From: Bacteroidota bacterium
Lineage (GTDB): Bacteria > Bacteroidota > Bacteroidia > Chitinophagales > Chitinophagaceae
Length of the DNA: 64,000 bases
Direction of reading: 5' to 3'
NCBI GenBank assembly: GCA_018266555.1
Contig: JAFEAF010000002.1
Coordinates: forward strand, 191,149-255,148
Shown: positions 35,865 to 44,792 of the stretch, piece by piece
How positions within the stretch are numbered: the stretch's first letter is position 1
Layout: the number at the start of each line of letters is the position of its first letter
Translations under genes and position numbers: made by a program
Notes under the pieces: model-generated
What the model was told of the DNA's origin: nothing
What the model saw: the letters and a program-made list of their open reading frames with translations, nothing else
Databases searched by the model: none

Positions 35865-36938
35865 ATGCAGACTTTTTTCATTGTGGCAATTTTAGTGTTT
35901 GGCTTTCTGATTACTTTTCAGATTGCCAAAGCCAGTGAATACGTTTCGGTGTTGCGAGGCGAAGAAAAGTCCCGTAAACAAAGCAATCGCATTAATGCAT
36001 TCTTATTACTGGCATTCCTTATTGCAGGATTGTTTGGTGTATACTACTGTAATGAAACGCTCAAAGGAAAGCTTTTAAAACAATCTGCCTCTTACCAGGG
36101 TGAGCATATTGATACCATGCTTTGGATTACACTGGCAATAACTGGAGTTGTTTTTATAGCTACGCAAATAGCATTATTCTGGTTTGCATTCAAATACCAG
36201 GAATCTGATACAAGAAAAGCATATTTCTATCCACATAATAATAAGCTTGAAGTTATCTGGACAGTAATTCCTGCCATCACCCTGACTGTACTAGTAGGAT
36301 TTGGGTTATATTATTGGTTTAATATTACCAGTGAAGCCCCTAAAAATGCAATGGTAGTGGAAGTGACAGGCAGTCAATTTAAATGGGAGTTCCGGTATCC
36401 GGGCAGGGATGGTATCCTTGGGAAAAAATATTACAGAGATATTAATGAAGCTGCCAATAATCCGCTTGGGCAGGTATGGGATGATCCTGCAAACCGGGAC
36501 GATATTCATACTACGGGTGAAGTACATTTAGTAGTGAACAAACCTGTAAAATTTATTATTGGTTCCAAAGATGTAATTCATGATGTAGGTCTTGTTCATT
36601 TCCGCATGAAAATGGATGCAGTACCCGGCACACCAACAACAATGTGGTTTACGCCAAAATATACTACGGAGCAAATGAAAAAGATCACCGGGAATCCCAA
36701 TTTTGTTTATGAACTTTCCTGTGATCAGATGTGCGGTAAAGGACATTGGAGTATGAGGGGTGTTGTGATTGTAGAAACTCAGGAAGAGTTTGATAGCTGG
36801 ATGATTTCCCAAAAGCCACAATACTATGTTGCTTTTCCGGAAAAAGATCCTTCAAACCCCGCCTATAAAGCGGACTCCACCAAGACAGGAAGTGCGGCAA
36901 TAATACCAACTAAAAACCAGATTAAAACGAGACAATAA
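35865..36938 (+). CDS. coxB: Cytochrome c oxidase subunit II
   Basis: 357 aa. The CuA domain near 165-330 has V-I-H-D-V-G-L-V-H-F near 235 and C-D-Q-M-C-G-K-G-H-W-S-M near 286, supplying the His, two Cys, His and Met ligands. Before it lie four hydrophobic segments, two more than the classical two-helix hairpin. The extra N-terminal pair is usual for the ACIII-linked oxidases of Bacteroidota. There is no C-terminal C-x-x-C-H, so this is an aa3- rather than caa3-type subunit. Confidence 0.93.
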   Translation: MQTFFIVAILVFGFLITFQIAKASEYVSVLRGEEKSRKQSNRINAFLLLAFLIAGLFGVYYCNETLKGKLLKQSASYQGEHIDTMLWITLAITGVVFIATQIALFWFAFKYQESDTRKAYFYPHNNKLEVIWTVIPAITLTVLVGFGLYYWFNITSEAPKNAMVVEVTGSQFKWEFRYPGRDGILGKKYYRDINEAANNPLGQVWDDPANRDDIHTTGEVHLVVNKPVKFIIGSKDVIHDVGLVHFRMKMDAVPGTPTTMWFTPKYTTEQMKKITGNPNFVYELSCDQMCGKGHWSMRGVVIVETQEEFDSWMISQKPQYYVAFPEKDPSNPAYKADSTKTGSAAIIPTKNQIKTRQ

Positions 36939-36980
36939 TAGTTCACAGGCAACAAACTGTTGCTATCAAAATAATAGACT

Positions 36981-38792
36981 ATGGACGCAATGAATGCACA
37001 TGCCGAAGCAATTATGACTCATGAGGTTCATTATGATGAGCATCAAGCACATCACCACAACCAAAGTTTTATATCCAAATATATTTTTAGCCAGGACCAT
37101 AAAACGATTGCCAAACAATTCCTGATTACGGGAATAATATGGGCAATGATTGGTGGTTTATTCTCCGTATTATTCCGCCTTCAATTAGGATTTCCGGGTC
37201 AATCATTCCCTATTTTAGAAACTATATTTGGAAAATGGGCGCCGGGCGGTGAAATCAAACCGGAATTTTATTATGCATTGATCACTATGCACGGTACCAT
37301 TTTAGTGTTCTTTGTCTTGACTGCTGGATTAAGTGGAACATTTGCGAATCTTCTGATTCCGTTGCAGGCCGGTGCCAGAGACATGGCATCACCGTTTTTA
37401 AATATGCTTTCTTATTGGTTTTTCTTTTTAGCCAGTATTGTAATGCTCTCTTCATTGTTTATTCAAACAGGACCTGCGGCAGGAGGCTGGACGGTATATC
37501 CGCCATTAAGCGCATTGCATACAGCATCCATTGGTTCAGAGCTGGGCATGGACTTATGGATCGTCAGCATGGCATTGTTTGTTGTATCATCACTTCTTGG
37601 TGGAATAAATTATATTTCGACCATATTGAATATGCGCACTAAGGGAATGAGTATGACAAGACTACCGCTTACAATCTGGGCTGTATTTTTTACTGCAGTA
37701 CTTGGTGTGTTATCTTTCCCCGTTTTACTATCCGGTTTAATTCTTTTGTTATTCGATCGTAATCTTGGTACCAGTTTTTATTTAAGTGACATTGTGGTTA
37801 ACGGCCAGATTATGCCGAATGAAGGCGGAAGTGCTATATTATTCCAGCACTTATTTTGGTTTCTCGGTCACCCCGAAGTTTATATTATTATACTTCCTAC
37901 TATGGGTATTGTGTCAGAAATCATCAGTATCAATTCCCGAAAACCCATTTTCGGATATATGGCCATGGTGGGATCCTTATTTGCCATCTGCACACTTGCA
38001 TTTTTAGTCTGGGCACATCACATGTTTGTTACCGGAATGAATCCATTGCTTGGCTCCATCTTTGTTTTGCTGACATTATTAATTGCCGTACCGTCTGCAA
38101 TTAAAACATTCAACTGGCTCACCACAATGTGGAGAGGAAATATTCGGTTTACTCCCGCCATGCTATTTTCCATTGGTTTTGTTAGCATGTTTATTTCCGG
38201 AGGATTAACAGGAATTTTCGTTGGAAACTCTACTCTGGACATTCAATTGCATGATACCATGTTTGTGGTAGCCCACTTTCATATTGTAATGGGAGTGTCT
38301 GCTTTTTTTGGAATGTTTGCCGGTTTATATCACTGGTTTCCCAAAATGTTTGGGCGATATCTCAATACAACATTGGGGTACATTCATTTTTGGGTTACTC
38401 TAATAGGGGCCTATCTTATTTTCTGGCCTATGCATTATGAAGGCCTGGCCGGTATGCCCCGTAGATATTTAGATAAAAGTCCGTGGGTTTCATTTAGTCA
38501 ATTTGGTGATCTGGACAGAATGATTACCATAGTTTCGATAATTGTATATGCTGTACAACTGATGTTTGTCTTTAATTTCTTTTATTCCATTTTTAAAGGA
38601 AGAAAAGTAACTACTCAAAATCCGTGGAAGGCAAATACTTTGGAATGGACTACACCCATTCGCCCAGGACATGGCAACTGGCCCGGAGAAATTCCTGAAG
38701 TGCATCGTTGGCCTTATGATTACAGTAAAGATGGAAGAGATTTTATTCCACAAACAGAACCGGTTGGCGCCAATGAAAGTAATGAACATTAA
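36981..38792 (+). CDS. coxA: Cytochrome c oxidase subunit I
   Basis: 603 aa, about 12-14 helices. Catalytic features: M-H-G-T near 98 (low-spin heme ligand), G-H-P-E-V-Y near 299 with the proton-channel Glu and cross-linked Tyr of the A1 class, H-H-M-F for CuB near 350, and H-F-H near 432 for the heme irons. The N-terminal tail is His-rich (H-Y-D-E-H-Q-A-H-H-H-N). Reduces oxygen and pumps protons. Directly follows subunit II. Confidence 0.95.
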   Translation: MDAMNAHAEAIMTHEVHYDEHQAHHHNQSFISKYIFSQDHKTIAKQFLITGIIWAMIGGLFSVLFRLQLGFPGQSFPILETIFGKWAPGGEIKPEFYYALITMHGTILVFFVLTAGLSGTFANLLIPLQAGARDMASPFLNMLSYWFFFLASIVMLSSLFIQTGPAAGGWTVYPPLSALHTASIGSELGMDLWIVSMALFVVSSLLGGINYISTILNMRTKGMSMTRLPLTIWAVFFTAVLGVLSFPVLLSGLILLLFDRNLGTSFYLSDIVVNGQIMPNEGGSAILFQHLFWFLGHPEVYIIILPTMGIVSEIISINSRKPIFGYMAMVGSLFAICTLAFLVWAHHMFVTGMNPLLGSIFVLLTLLIAVPSAIKTFNWLTTMWRGNIRFTPAMLFSIGFVSMFISGGLTGIFVGNSTLDIQLHDTMFVVAHFHIVMGVSAFFGMFAGLYHWFPKMFGRYLNTTLGYIHFWVTLIGAYLIFWPMHYEGLAGMPRRYLDKSPWVSFSQFGDLDRMITIVSIIVYAVQLMFVFNFFYSIFKGRKVTTQNPWKANTLEWTTPIRPGHGNWPGEIPEVHRWPYDYSKDGRDFIPQTEPVGANESNEH

Positions 38793-38854
38793 TACTTTCA
38801 GAAGCTAATTGATGAAACGTATTTAAAAGTTCTTGAATTTTCTAAAGTGAGGGA

Positions 38855-39730
38855 ATGAAAAAAATTAAAGACTTCTTTTTATTAATCAAACCCTCACTCA
38901 GTATCATGGTGGTGTTTAGCAGTGTAATATGTTACCTGTTGGCACCGAAAATCGTAGAGTTTGACTGGAAGATGATTGGTTTGCTCTTTGCAGGTGGGTT
39001 GCTGGTTACAGGCAGTGCCAATGCTATAAACCAGGTAGTGGAAAAAGATACCGATGCTCTGATGAAGAGAACGAGAAATCGTCCGGTTGCAGCAGGAAGA
39101 GTGTCGCAAACGGAAGGATGGGGTTTTGCTTTAATCATTGGAGCTATTGGATTGTTTTTGCTCGGTCATTTTTTCAATTGGTTATCGGCAGGTTTGGCTG
39201 CTCTTAGTTTGTTCCTATATGCATTTATTTATACGCCTTTGAAAAAAATTAACTCAATGGCAGTATTTGCAGGAGCATTTCCAGGAGCATTTCCCTGTAT
39301 GATAGGATGGGCAGCAGGCAATGATAAATTATCTGTTGGTGGTTGGGCTTTGTTCGGATTACAATTTCTCTGGCAGTTTCCACATTTTTGGGCGATTGCG
39401 TGGGTAGCTCATAAAGATTACACTATAGCAGGATTCAAATTATTGCCCAGCGAAGCAGGACCGACAAAGTTCACAGCAATGCAAACTGTTATGTATTCAT
39501 TATTGTTATTCCCGGTGTCGTTGATCCCTTTTTATATCGGGATGTGTCAAATTGAAGGGGTAAGGGGAATTTTAGGTTTTAGCCTGGTGATTTTGGCTAA
39601 TTTCTTTATGTTAATAAGATCTTTTACACTTTACAGAAGAATGAATGTGCCGTCAGCAAGAAATGTGATGTTTGGAAGTTATTTGTACCTGCCGGTGGTT
39701 TTACTGTCATTTCTGTTGAGTAAAGCATAA
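38855..39730 (+). CDS. ctaB: Protoheme IX farnesyltransferase (heme O synthase)
   Basis: 291 aa, UbiA-type prenyltransferase with about nine helices. The polyprenyl-diphosphate-binding region N-A-I-N-Q-V-V-E-K-D-T-D-A-L-M-K-R-T-R-N-R-P is split here as N..E-K-D-T-D near 62 and M-K-R-T-x-x-R-P near 72-80. The second Asp-rich region is the K-D-Y-T-I-A-G-F-K-L-L-P near 190. Makes heme O for the oxidase encoded next door. No heme A synthase (ctaA) is in the window, so it must lie elsewhere. Confidence 0.92.
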   Translation: MKKIKDFFLLIKPSLSIMVVFSSVICYLLAPKIVEFDWKMIGLLFAGGLLVTGSANAINQVVEKDTDALMKRTRNRPVAAGRVSQTEGWGFALIIGAIGLFLLGHFFNWLSAGLAALSLFLYAFIYTPLKKINSMAVFAGAFPGAFPCMIGWAAGNDKLSVGGWALFGLQFLWQFPHFWAIAWVAHKDYTIAGFKLLPSEAGPTKFTAMQTVMYSLLLFPVSLIPFYIGMCQIEGVRGILGFSLVILANFFMLIRSFTLYRRMNVPSARNVMFGSYLYLPVVLLSFLLSKA

Positions 39731-39753
39731 AAATTTTAAAATAAAAACGTGAG

Positions 39754-40323
39754 ATGGATATCGTGAGCAATCAACAAAGAAAAAAAATTCATCCCCGCAA
39801 ATTCACAATGTGGGTGGCAATTGCAAGTATCATCATGATGTTTGCAGGTTTGACTAGTGCCTATATTGTGAAGAGCAACCAGGCAGCTTGGCAGGAAATT
39901 GAGCTGCCAAAAATTTTCTGGGGATCAACAATAGTTATCCTGGTCAGCAGCCTGACCATGCAAATAGCGCTTAGATCTTTTAAGCAAAGGGAAATGCGTC
40001 AATACCGGGTGTTTATCGCCAGTACCTTTCTTCTCGGATCTGTGTTTATTATTTTTCAATGCATAGGCTTTTTACAATTATGGGAACAACAACAGGTAAC
40101 ATTGAAAGGATCGGGAGCCGGACAATTTTTATATGTGATTTTCGGATTGCATGTCCTTCATGTTTTTGGGGGAGTTATTGCATTATTAGTGATGTTCACA
40201 AGGGCTTTTTTTGGAAAGATTAAAATGTATAGCCCTGTGCCGGTAGAATTGGCGGCAACATACTGGCATTTTGTAGATGCCCTCTGGATTTATTTACTGA
40301 TATTTTTTCTTTGGGTGAGATAA
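39754..40323 (+). CDS. coxC: Cytochrome c oxidase subunit III family protein, short form
   Basis: 189 aa with five hydrophobic helices. The pattern W-V-A-I-A-S-I-I-M-M-F-A-G-L-T-S-A-Y-I near the start and A-A-T-Y-W-H-F-V-D-A-L-W-I-Y at the end are typical of subunit III. It lacks the first two helices of the seven-helix version. A second subunit-III gene follows 43 bp downstream, and such pairs are common in Bacteroidota operons. Confidence 0.88.
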   Translation: MDIVSNQQRKKIHPRKFTMWVAIASIIMMFAGLTSAYIVKSNQAAWQEIELPKIFWGSTIVILVSSLTMQIALRSFKQREMRQYRVFIASTFLLGSVFIIFQCIGFLQLWEQQQVTLKGSGAGQFLYVIFGLHVLHVFGGVIALLVMFTRAFFGKIKMYSPVPVELAATYWHFVDALWIYLLIFFLWVR

Positions 40324-40366
40324 ATAAAAATAAACAACAAACGATAAGTAAAATTTTATAACCATT

Positions 40367-41239
40367 ATGGCTACGACTGCAACAATGCATCAAACGAAAT
40401 GGTGGAGCGGCGGAAAAAGCCCCTTTAATGTAGAGTACGGTAAATTAATGATGTGGTATTTTTTAATGAGTGATACTTTTACATTTGGCGCATTCCTGAT
40501 TTCTTATGGAACTATTCGTTTTAGCCAGAATTTCTGGCCCAATCCCGGTGATGTATTCAATACTTTTCCGTTTACGGGAGAAGCTAATTTACCACTTGCA
40601 TTTGTAAGTCTGATGACCTTTATTTTGATCATGAGTTCAGTCACTATGGTACTTGCCGTACATGAAGGTCACCATGGCAACAAAAAAGGTGTGGTAAAAT
40701 GGTTAGCATGGACTATTGTCGGAGGGCTAGCTTTCTTATCTTGCCAGGCATGGGAATGGACACATATGCTCACCGGAGAGCATCCAACTTTAATAAATGG
40801 ACATATTGAGATGATTGCTCAAACCGTAACGCATAGCCCCTGGGGAAGACACGTAGATCAAGGCGCAATATTGGATGCATTAAAAAGCACTTCTCCGGAT
40901 GTGTTAGCAAAATTAGTATATGAACATAACCACACAATGTCATTAGCGCAGCTCACCGCACTACCGCATGATCAGCTTATGAATATGGTAAATATTTCTG
41001 AGCTTCATATTCGAGAAGCGGGCCCCGTAGCATTCGGTGGATTTTTCTTTGGTATCACAGGTTTTCATGGCTTTCACGTTTTTTCCGGGGTAATTGTCAA
41101 TTTAATAATGCTTATTATGACAAACAACGGAGTCTTTGAACGCAGAGGGCATTATTTGATGATCGAGAAAGCAGGATTATATTGGCACTTTGTAGACCTG
41201 GTTTGGGTATTTGTGTTTTTATGTTTTTATTTAATCTGA
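40367..41239 (+). CDS. Cytochrome c oxidase subunit III family protein, long form with loop insertion
   Basis: 290 aa. Subunit III features: S-D-T-F-T-F-G-A-F near 35, E-W-T-H near 130, and L-Y-W-H-F-V-D-L-V-W-V near 275. Between the mid helices there is a hydrophilic stretch of about 80 residues (~140-222) rich in His and Asp (G-R-H-V-D-Q-G-A, Y-E-H-N-H-T-M-S-L), much longer than the usual loop. This probably faces the aqueous side and may contact ACIII. It is followed 17 bp later by subunit IV. Confidence 0.85.
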   Translation: MATTATMHQTKWWSGGKSPFNVEYGKLMMWYFLMSDTFTFGAFLISYGTIRFSQNFWPNPGDVFNTFPFTGEANLPLAFVSLMTFILIMSSVTMVLAVHEGHHGNKKGVVKWLAWTIVGGLAFLSCQAWEWTHMLTGEHPTLINGHIEMIAQTVTHSPWGRHVDQGAILDALKSTSPDVLAKLVYEHNHTMSLAQLTALPHDQLMNMVNISELHIREAGPVAFGGFFFGITGFHGFHVFSGVIVNLIMLIMTNNGVFERRGHYLMIEKAGLYWHFVDLVWVFVFLCFYLI

Positions 41240-41256
41240 AAAAGTTTTTAAATAAT

Positions 41257-41685
41257 ATGAGTGCAGAACAACAAAATGTATCAGCTGAGGTAAGTTTTCC
41301 TCATGAACCACCAACTGATAATGTAAAACGAATCTGGAAAACGTTTTGGATTTTACTGATTATTACTATTATTGAGCTGGGGTTAGGACTTTTAATACAC
41401 GCATTAGATCTTCCGGATGATTTGACAAGATTGCTTCTGAAGGGAACCATTATCATTCTTTCCCTGGCTAAAGCTTATTTCATCGTATCCATATTCATGC
41501 ATCTTGGTGATGAGATTCGTAACCTGATCCTTACTATTGTGATTCCATTAATGTTATTTATATGGTTTATCATTGCATTTATTCTTGACGGAGACTCATA
41601 CAAACATCTGCGGAATAAATATGATAAACATTTTTTAGAAAGAACTACAGAATTGCCTGTTAAAAAGGCGGAGCAGGCGAAATAA
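41257..41685 (+). CDS. Cytochrome c oxidase subunit IV-like protein
   Basis: 142 aa from ATG 41257. An upstream in-frame ATG (41182) lies inside the previous gene and gives no conserved residues. Three membrane helices (about 30-50, 60-85, 90-115) match the small prokaryotic subunit IV family (L-A-K-A-Y-F-I-V-S-I-F-M-H-L). Structural or assembly role in the oxidase. Followed by a strong hairpin. Confidence 0.82.
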   Translation: MSAEQQNVSAEVSFPHEPPTDNVKRIWKTFWILLIITIIELGLGLLIHALDLPDDLTRLLLKGTIIILSLAKAYFIVSIFMHLGDEIRNLILTIVIPLMLFIWFIIAFILDGDSYKHLRNKYDKHFLERTTELPVKKAEQAK

Positions 41686-41727
41686 AGGCCAATGGGTTTA
41701 AAAGTTGGCTTAAAATAAAGGCAAATC

Positions 41728-41764
41728 AAAATTACCGTCCCGCCTATGGCGGGACGGTAATTTT
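41728..41764. terminator. Perfect 17-bp hairpin between oxidase subunit IV and SCO genes
   Basis: The left arm AAAATTACCGTCCCGCC and the right arm 41748-41764 are exact reverse complements around the loop TAT. The trailing T4 belongs to the stem, so it could terminate in either direction. The GC-rich core (CCGTCCCGCC/GGCGGGACGG) is out of line with local composition and looks like a dispersed palindromic repeat. It may attenuate transcription into sco and the DUF420 gene. Confidence 0.7.
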
Positions 41765-41779
41765 AAATGAATATCAAAA

Positions 41780-42580
41780 GTGAACTCGAAAGCTTTAAAT
41801 GCGGTCTTGCTGGCGTTGCTGCTTCCATTAGTCGGTTATTTTATAATGAAACATTATAGTGACATCGCTATTGTGATGCCCCGCCACTATTATGCCGATT
41901 CGGTAATAGTTACTACAAAAAACGGGAAACAAAATACCGATACCATCTGGCATCGTGTAGCCGATTTTTCAATGACAAATCAATTGGGTAAGCCGGTGTC
42001 CTGGGATAGCCTGAAAGGAAAAATAGTGGTCGCTGATTTTTTCTTTACCCACTGTCCTACGATCTGTGTGCCTATGGCAAAAAATATGAAGCGATTGCAG
42101 GAATCCATTACCAATGCGCAAAAAGTAGGAGACACCACAAATCCTTATATACAATTTCTTTCGTTTAGTATTGACCCGGAGCGGGATTCTGTTCCCAGAT
42201 TAAAATATTGGGCAGACCGCTTTCAGATTAACCCGGAAAAATGGTGGCTGCTAACCGGGGATAAGAAAAAGGTATATGATTTGGCACTCAAAGAAATGAA
42301 ACTCGGTATGATAGATGGCGAAGGTGTGGATACCAATTATGCCCACTCCGATAAATTTGTAATCATTGACAGCAACCGGGTAGTTCGGGGTTATTATAAC
42401 GGGCTGGACTCTGTTGATCTTGCAAAACTTTCTAAAGATATTGTATGGCTGACCATGGAAAAAAACCCTAAAGCAAAAGGATTTCTTGCCGGGCAATTGC
42501 AACTCATCCTCGTTATATTACTGATTGCATTATTAGCCGTTGGAATATTCCTGTTTTTATTCAGAAGTAAATCAAAGTAA
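41780..42580 (+). CDS. SCO1/SenC-family copper chaperone for oxidase assembly
   Basis: 266 aa starting at GTG 41780; an in-frame stop lies just upstream and no ATG fits. An N-terminal helix anchors it. The thioredoxin-like domain has the copper-binding C-P-T-I-C near 93-97 and the partner His in Y-A-H-S-D-K near 190. A second helix at ~240-260 ends the protein. SCO proteins deliver copper to the CuA site of subunit II, here encoded in the same operon. Confidence 0.9.
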   Translation: MNSKALNAVLLALLLPLVGYFIMKHYSDIAIVMPRHYYADSVIVTTKNGKQNTDTIWHRVADFSMTNQLGKPVSWDSLKGKIVVADFFFTHCPTICVPMAKNMKRLQESITNAQKVGDTTNPYIQFLSFSIDPERDSVPRLKYWADRFQINPEKWWLLTGDKKKVYDLALKEMKLGMIDGEGVDTNYAHSDKFVIIDSNRVVRGYYNGLDSVDLAKLSKDIVWLTMEKNPKAKGFLAGQLQLILVILLIALLAVGIFLFLFRSKSK

Positions 42581-43123
42581 ATGCTGCCGGCTGCCTGGAA
42601 AAAAAATGATCGGAAGGCCAGGATACTGATCCTTACTTTTTCCATTATCATTTTTATATGCATAATTTTATTAGGGAAATACAAATTAAACAGGCAACCC
42701 GGGTTTGATGTTCATGTATTTGCCCTGATTAGTGCAATTATTAACTCAATGGTTGTGTTGTTGCTATTATTGGGTTTGCTTGCAGTGAAATTGAAAAAAT
42801 ATTTGATCCACAAACGGGTCATGATTGCTTCTATTTTTCTTTCGTCTTTGTTTTTAATCAGCTATATCTGTCATCACTTACTGGCGCCGGAAACAAAATT
42901 CGGAGGGATAGGCGCTATCCGTTATGTATATTATTTTATTTTAGGCACCCATATTCTTTTAGCAGGTATTATTCTTCCATTGATCTTATTTACGGCTTAC
43001 AGGGCCCTGGTCGGAGAATACTCCAAACATAAAAAGATGGTTCGTTTTACCTGGCCGCTGTGGTTTTATGTGGCAGCGACCGGTGTGATTGTGTATTGGA
43101 TGATCAGCCCGTATTATAAATGA
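42581..43123 (+). CDS. DUF420 membrane protein (CtaM-like oxidase assembly candidate)
   Basis: 180 aa, begins right after the sco stop codon (TAA ATG). Four to five helices with the family's conserved histidines in R-Q-P-G-F-D-V-H, I-H-K-R-V-M-I, Y-I-C-H-H-L and L-G-T-H-I-L-L-A. DUF420 proteins, including CtaM, are needed for maturation of heme-copper oxidases. Last gene of the respiratory operon. Confidence 0.88.
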   Translation: MLPAAWKKNDRKARILILTFSIIIFICIILLGKYKLNRQPGFDVHVFALISAIINSMVVLLLLLGLLAVKLKKYLIHKRVMIASIFLSSLFLISYICHHLLAPETKFGGIGAIRYVYYFILGTHILLAGIILPLILFTAYRALVGEYSKHKKMVRFTWPLWFYVAATGVIVYWMISPYYK

Positions 43124-43139
43124 AATTTATCAGGCGCAG

Positions 43140-43529
43140 TCAAAATCCCAACTCCAACACCGGATTCCAAAATATTTTTTCAAAATTCACTACCTGGTCA
43201 TTTTTTACTTTTATTCCTTCTTCCTTCAGCAATTTTTCCATTAATCCTGGCGGCGTAAAATGATGTTTGCCGGTTAATAATCCAATACGGTTTACTACCC
43301 GGTGTGCCGGAACTTTTGGATGCACTCTTGCGCTACCATTCATGGCCCAACCTACCATTCTTGCAGAAAGTTTAGTACCGAGGCATGCGGCAATAGCTCC
43401 ATAAGATGTGACTCTTCCTTTGGGAATTTGCCTTACCACTTCATATACCAATTCAAAAAAGCTTTCGTCTTTTTTTCCGGAAGGAGTTATTGCTTTTAAT
43501 CGTGCAGTCGTTTTTTTTCGGGATGGCAT
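43140..43529 (-). CDS. Alkyltransferase-like protein (ATL), MGMT family without the acceptor cysteine
   Basis: 129 aa. The DNA-binding helix-turn-helix part (G-R-V-T-S-Y-G-A-I-A-A-C-L-G) and the active-site region are clear, but where repair enzymes have P-C-H-R-V this reads P-A-H-R-V. Without the Cys it cannot accept an alkyl group. ATL proteins instead bind O6-alkylguanine and flag it for nucleotide excision repair. The N-terminus is basic (S-R-K-K-T-T-A-R-L-K). Followed upstream by the DUF5522 gene on the same strand. Confidence 0.87.
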   Translation of the reverse strand: MPSRKKTTARLKAITPSGKKDESFFELVYEVVRQIPKGRVTSYGAIAACLGTKLSARMVGWAMNGSARVHPKVPAHRVVNRIGLLTGKHHFTPPGLMEKLLKEEGIKVKNDQVVNFEKIFWNPVLELGF

Positions 43530-43536
43530 GGTAGAA

Positions 43537-43740
43537 TTATTGATTTGAATTCCGTTTTGTTCTTTTCTTTACTAACTCAGATTTTCTCGGTTCGGGCACC
43601 GCTTCATATTGATATGGACAATGCAGGCAACCCATTCCGCAGCAATACCCTTTTTCTAAATGATATTTTTCGGTGAATACCATAAGCCCCTCGTCATTGA
43701 AATAAAAATGTTCACCTTCAATCAATTTCTCATTTTTCAT
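43537..43740 (-). CDS. DUF5522-type small cysteine-rich protein
   Basis: 67 aa. A central K-G-Y-C-C-G-M-G-C-L-H-C-P-Y has four cysteines arranged as a likely metal or cluster site. The ends are charged, and the C-terminus is very basic (K-K-R-T-K-R-N). This matches the short Bacteroidota family DUF5522 of unknown role. One base separates it from trmB, and 7 bp from the ATL gene, so the three are probably one transcript. Confidence 0.8.
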   Translation of the reverse strand: MKNEKLIEGEHFYFNDEGLMVFTEKYHLEKGYCCGMGCLHCPYQYEAVPEPRKSELVKKRTKRNSNQ

Positions 43741-43741
43741 T

Positions 43742-44464
43742 TCAGGTATTTTTATCTCCCGTAATATTTTCTATTAAAATTAATTTTTTCAATTCTTCAT
43801 CTTTTTCTTTTCCCGGGATCTGTTCGGGTAAAGAAAAACAGAGATAATGCACCCGTTTGCTTTGTGCAATATCCAGCGACTCATAATATGTTTTTATTTG
43901 TAGCTCAGGTAAATTTTTTTCTAAACTGTAAAGATCATCATAGTCTTTATGCAATGTGCAATGATATTTTTCAATGACCAGTTTTGTAAATTGATACAGA
44001 TCGGGGCTATCCGTTTTCAGATGAATATAACCGGAAGGGCTAAGAAATTGATGATACTGCCGGAGAAATTTGGGATGTGTCAGTCTCTTTTTTGCCTTTG
44101 AGTTTCGAAGTTGCGGATCGGGGAAGGTGATCCAGATCTCCGATACTTCATTTTTTGAAAAATAATCAGCAATTTTATCAATTTCAGTTCTCAGGAAAGC
44201 CACATTTGTCAGTTGATCTTGCAAAGCTTTTTTAGCGCCCACCCAGATACGGTTACCTTTCAGGTCAATGCCGATACAATTTTTTTCAGGGAACAATTCT
44301 CCAAGACCGACAGCATATTCTCCTTTGCCGCAAGCCAGTTCTAAAACAATTGGGTTATCATTTTTGAAAAAAGAAATCCAGTTGCCCTTCATATTTTCTG
44401 GAAACTCCAGAACATTGGGAAATGTTTTAAGCTCGGCAAACCGTTGTAATTTTTTTTGACCCAT
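43742..44464 (-). CDS. trmB: tRNA (guanine-46-N7)-methyltransferase
   Basis: 240 aa from ATG 44464, which gives the usual Bacteroidota start M-G-Q-K-K-L-Q-R-F-A-E. An upstream in-frame start would add 33 unconserved residues. The SAM site is V-L-E-L-A-C-G-K-G-E-Y near 57, then I-G-I-D-L-K-G-N-R. The catalytic/tRNA region is W-I-T-F-P-D-P-Q near 125-133 with K-K-R-L-T-H-P-K-F-L. Methylates G46 in the tRNA variable loop. Promoter presumably in 44465-44740, which otherwise holds nothing I can name. Confidence 0.92.
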   Translation of the reverse strand: MGQKKLQRFAELKTFPNVLEFPENMKGNWISFFKNDNPIVLELACGKGEYAVGLGELFPEKNCIGIDLKGNRIWVGAKKALQDQLTNVAFLRTEIDKIADYFSKNEVSEIWITFPDPQLRNSKAKKRLTHPKFLRQYHQFLSPSGYIHLKTDSPDLYQFTKLVIEKYHCTLHKDYDDLYSLEKNLPELQIKTYYESLDIAQSKRVHYLCFSLPEQIPGKEKDEELKKLILIENITGDKNT

Positions 44465-44742
44465 AATTTCACAAAGATACCTGAAGGCATGCTCTCGGGA
44501 ATTACCTGGATAAAACTTTGCCGGCAGGTTTACTTCAGGCATTGAATTTATCCATAGCACCACCAGTATTTTAGTTTAACCAATCTGTTGGGCATTATCA
44601 TCATAAATCATATTTACATTCCGGTTGAAGGAGAAAAGTTTGGAAACAATAATACTCAGCTGGTTCCTTTTGAAAATGGGAAAATCCACTTTTGATTTAT
44701 AGAATAAAAATTTATTGAATGCTTTTATAGAGTTTATGATAC

Positions 44743-44769
44743 AAAAAAGCCTTCGCTCATCACGAAGGC
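44743..44769 (-). terminator. Rho-independent terminator of the minus-strand RNA gene
   Basis: On the minus strand GCCTTCG, a 7-nt loop TGATGAG, then CGAAGGC are followed by TTTTTT (44748-44743). Perfect 7-bp stem plus T6 tract, placed 24 bp after the tRNA-like 3' end of the candidate RNA and reading in its direction. Confidence 0.8.
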
Positions 44770-44792
44770 ACTACATGAGAAAACTGTATCTG

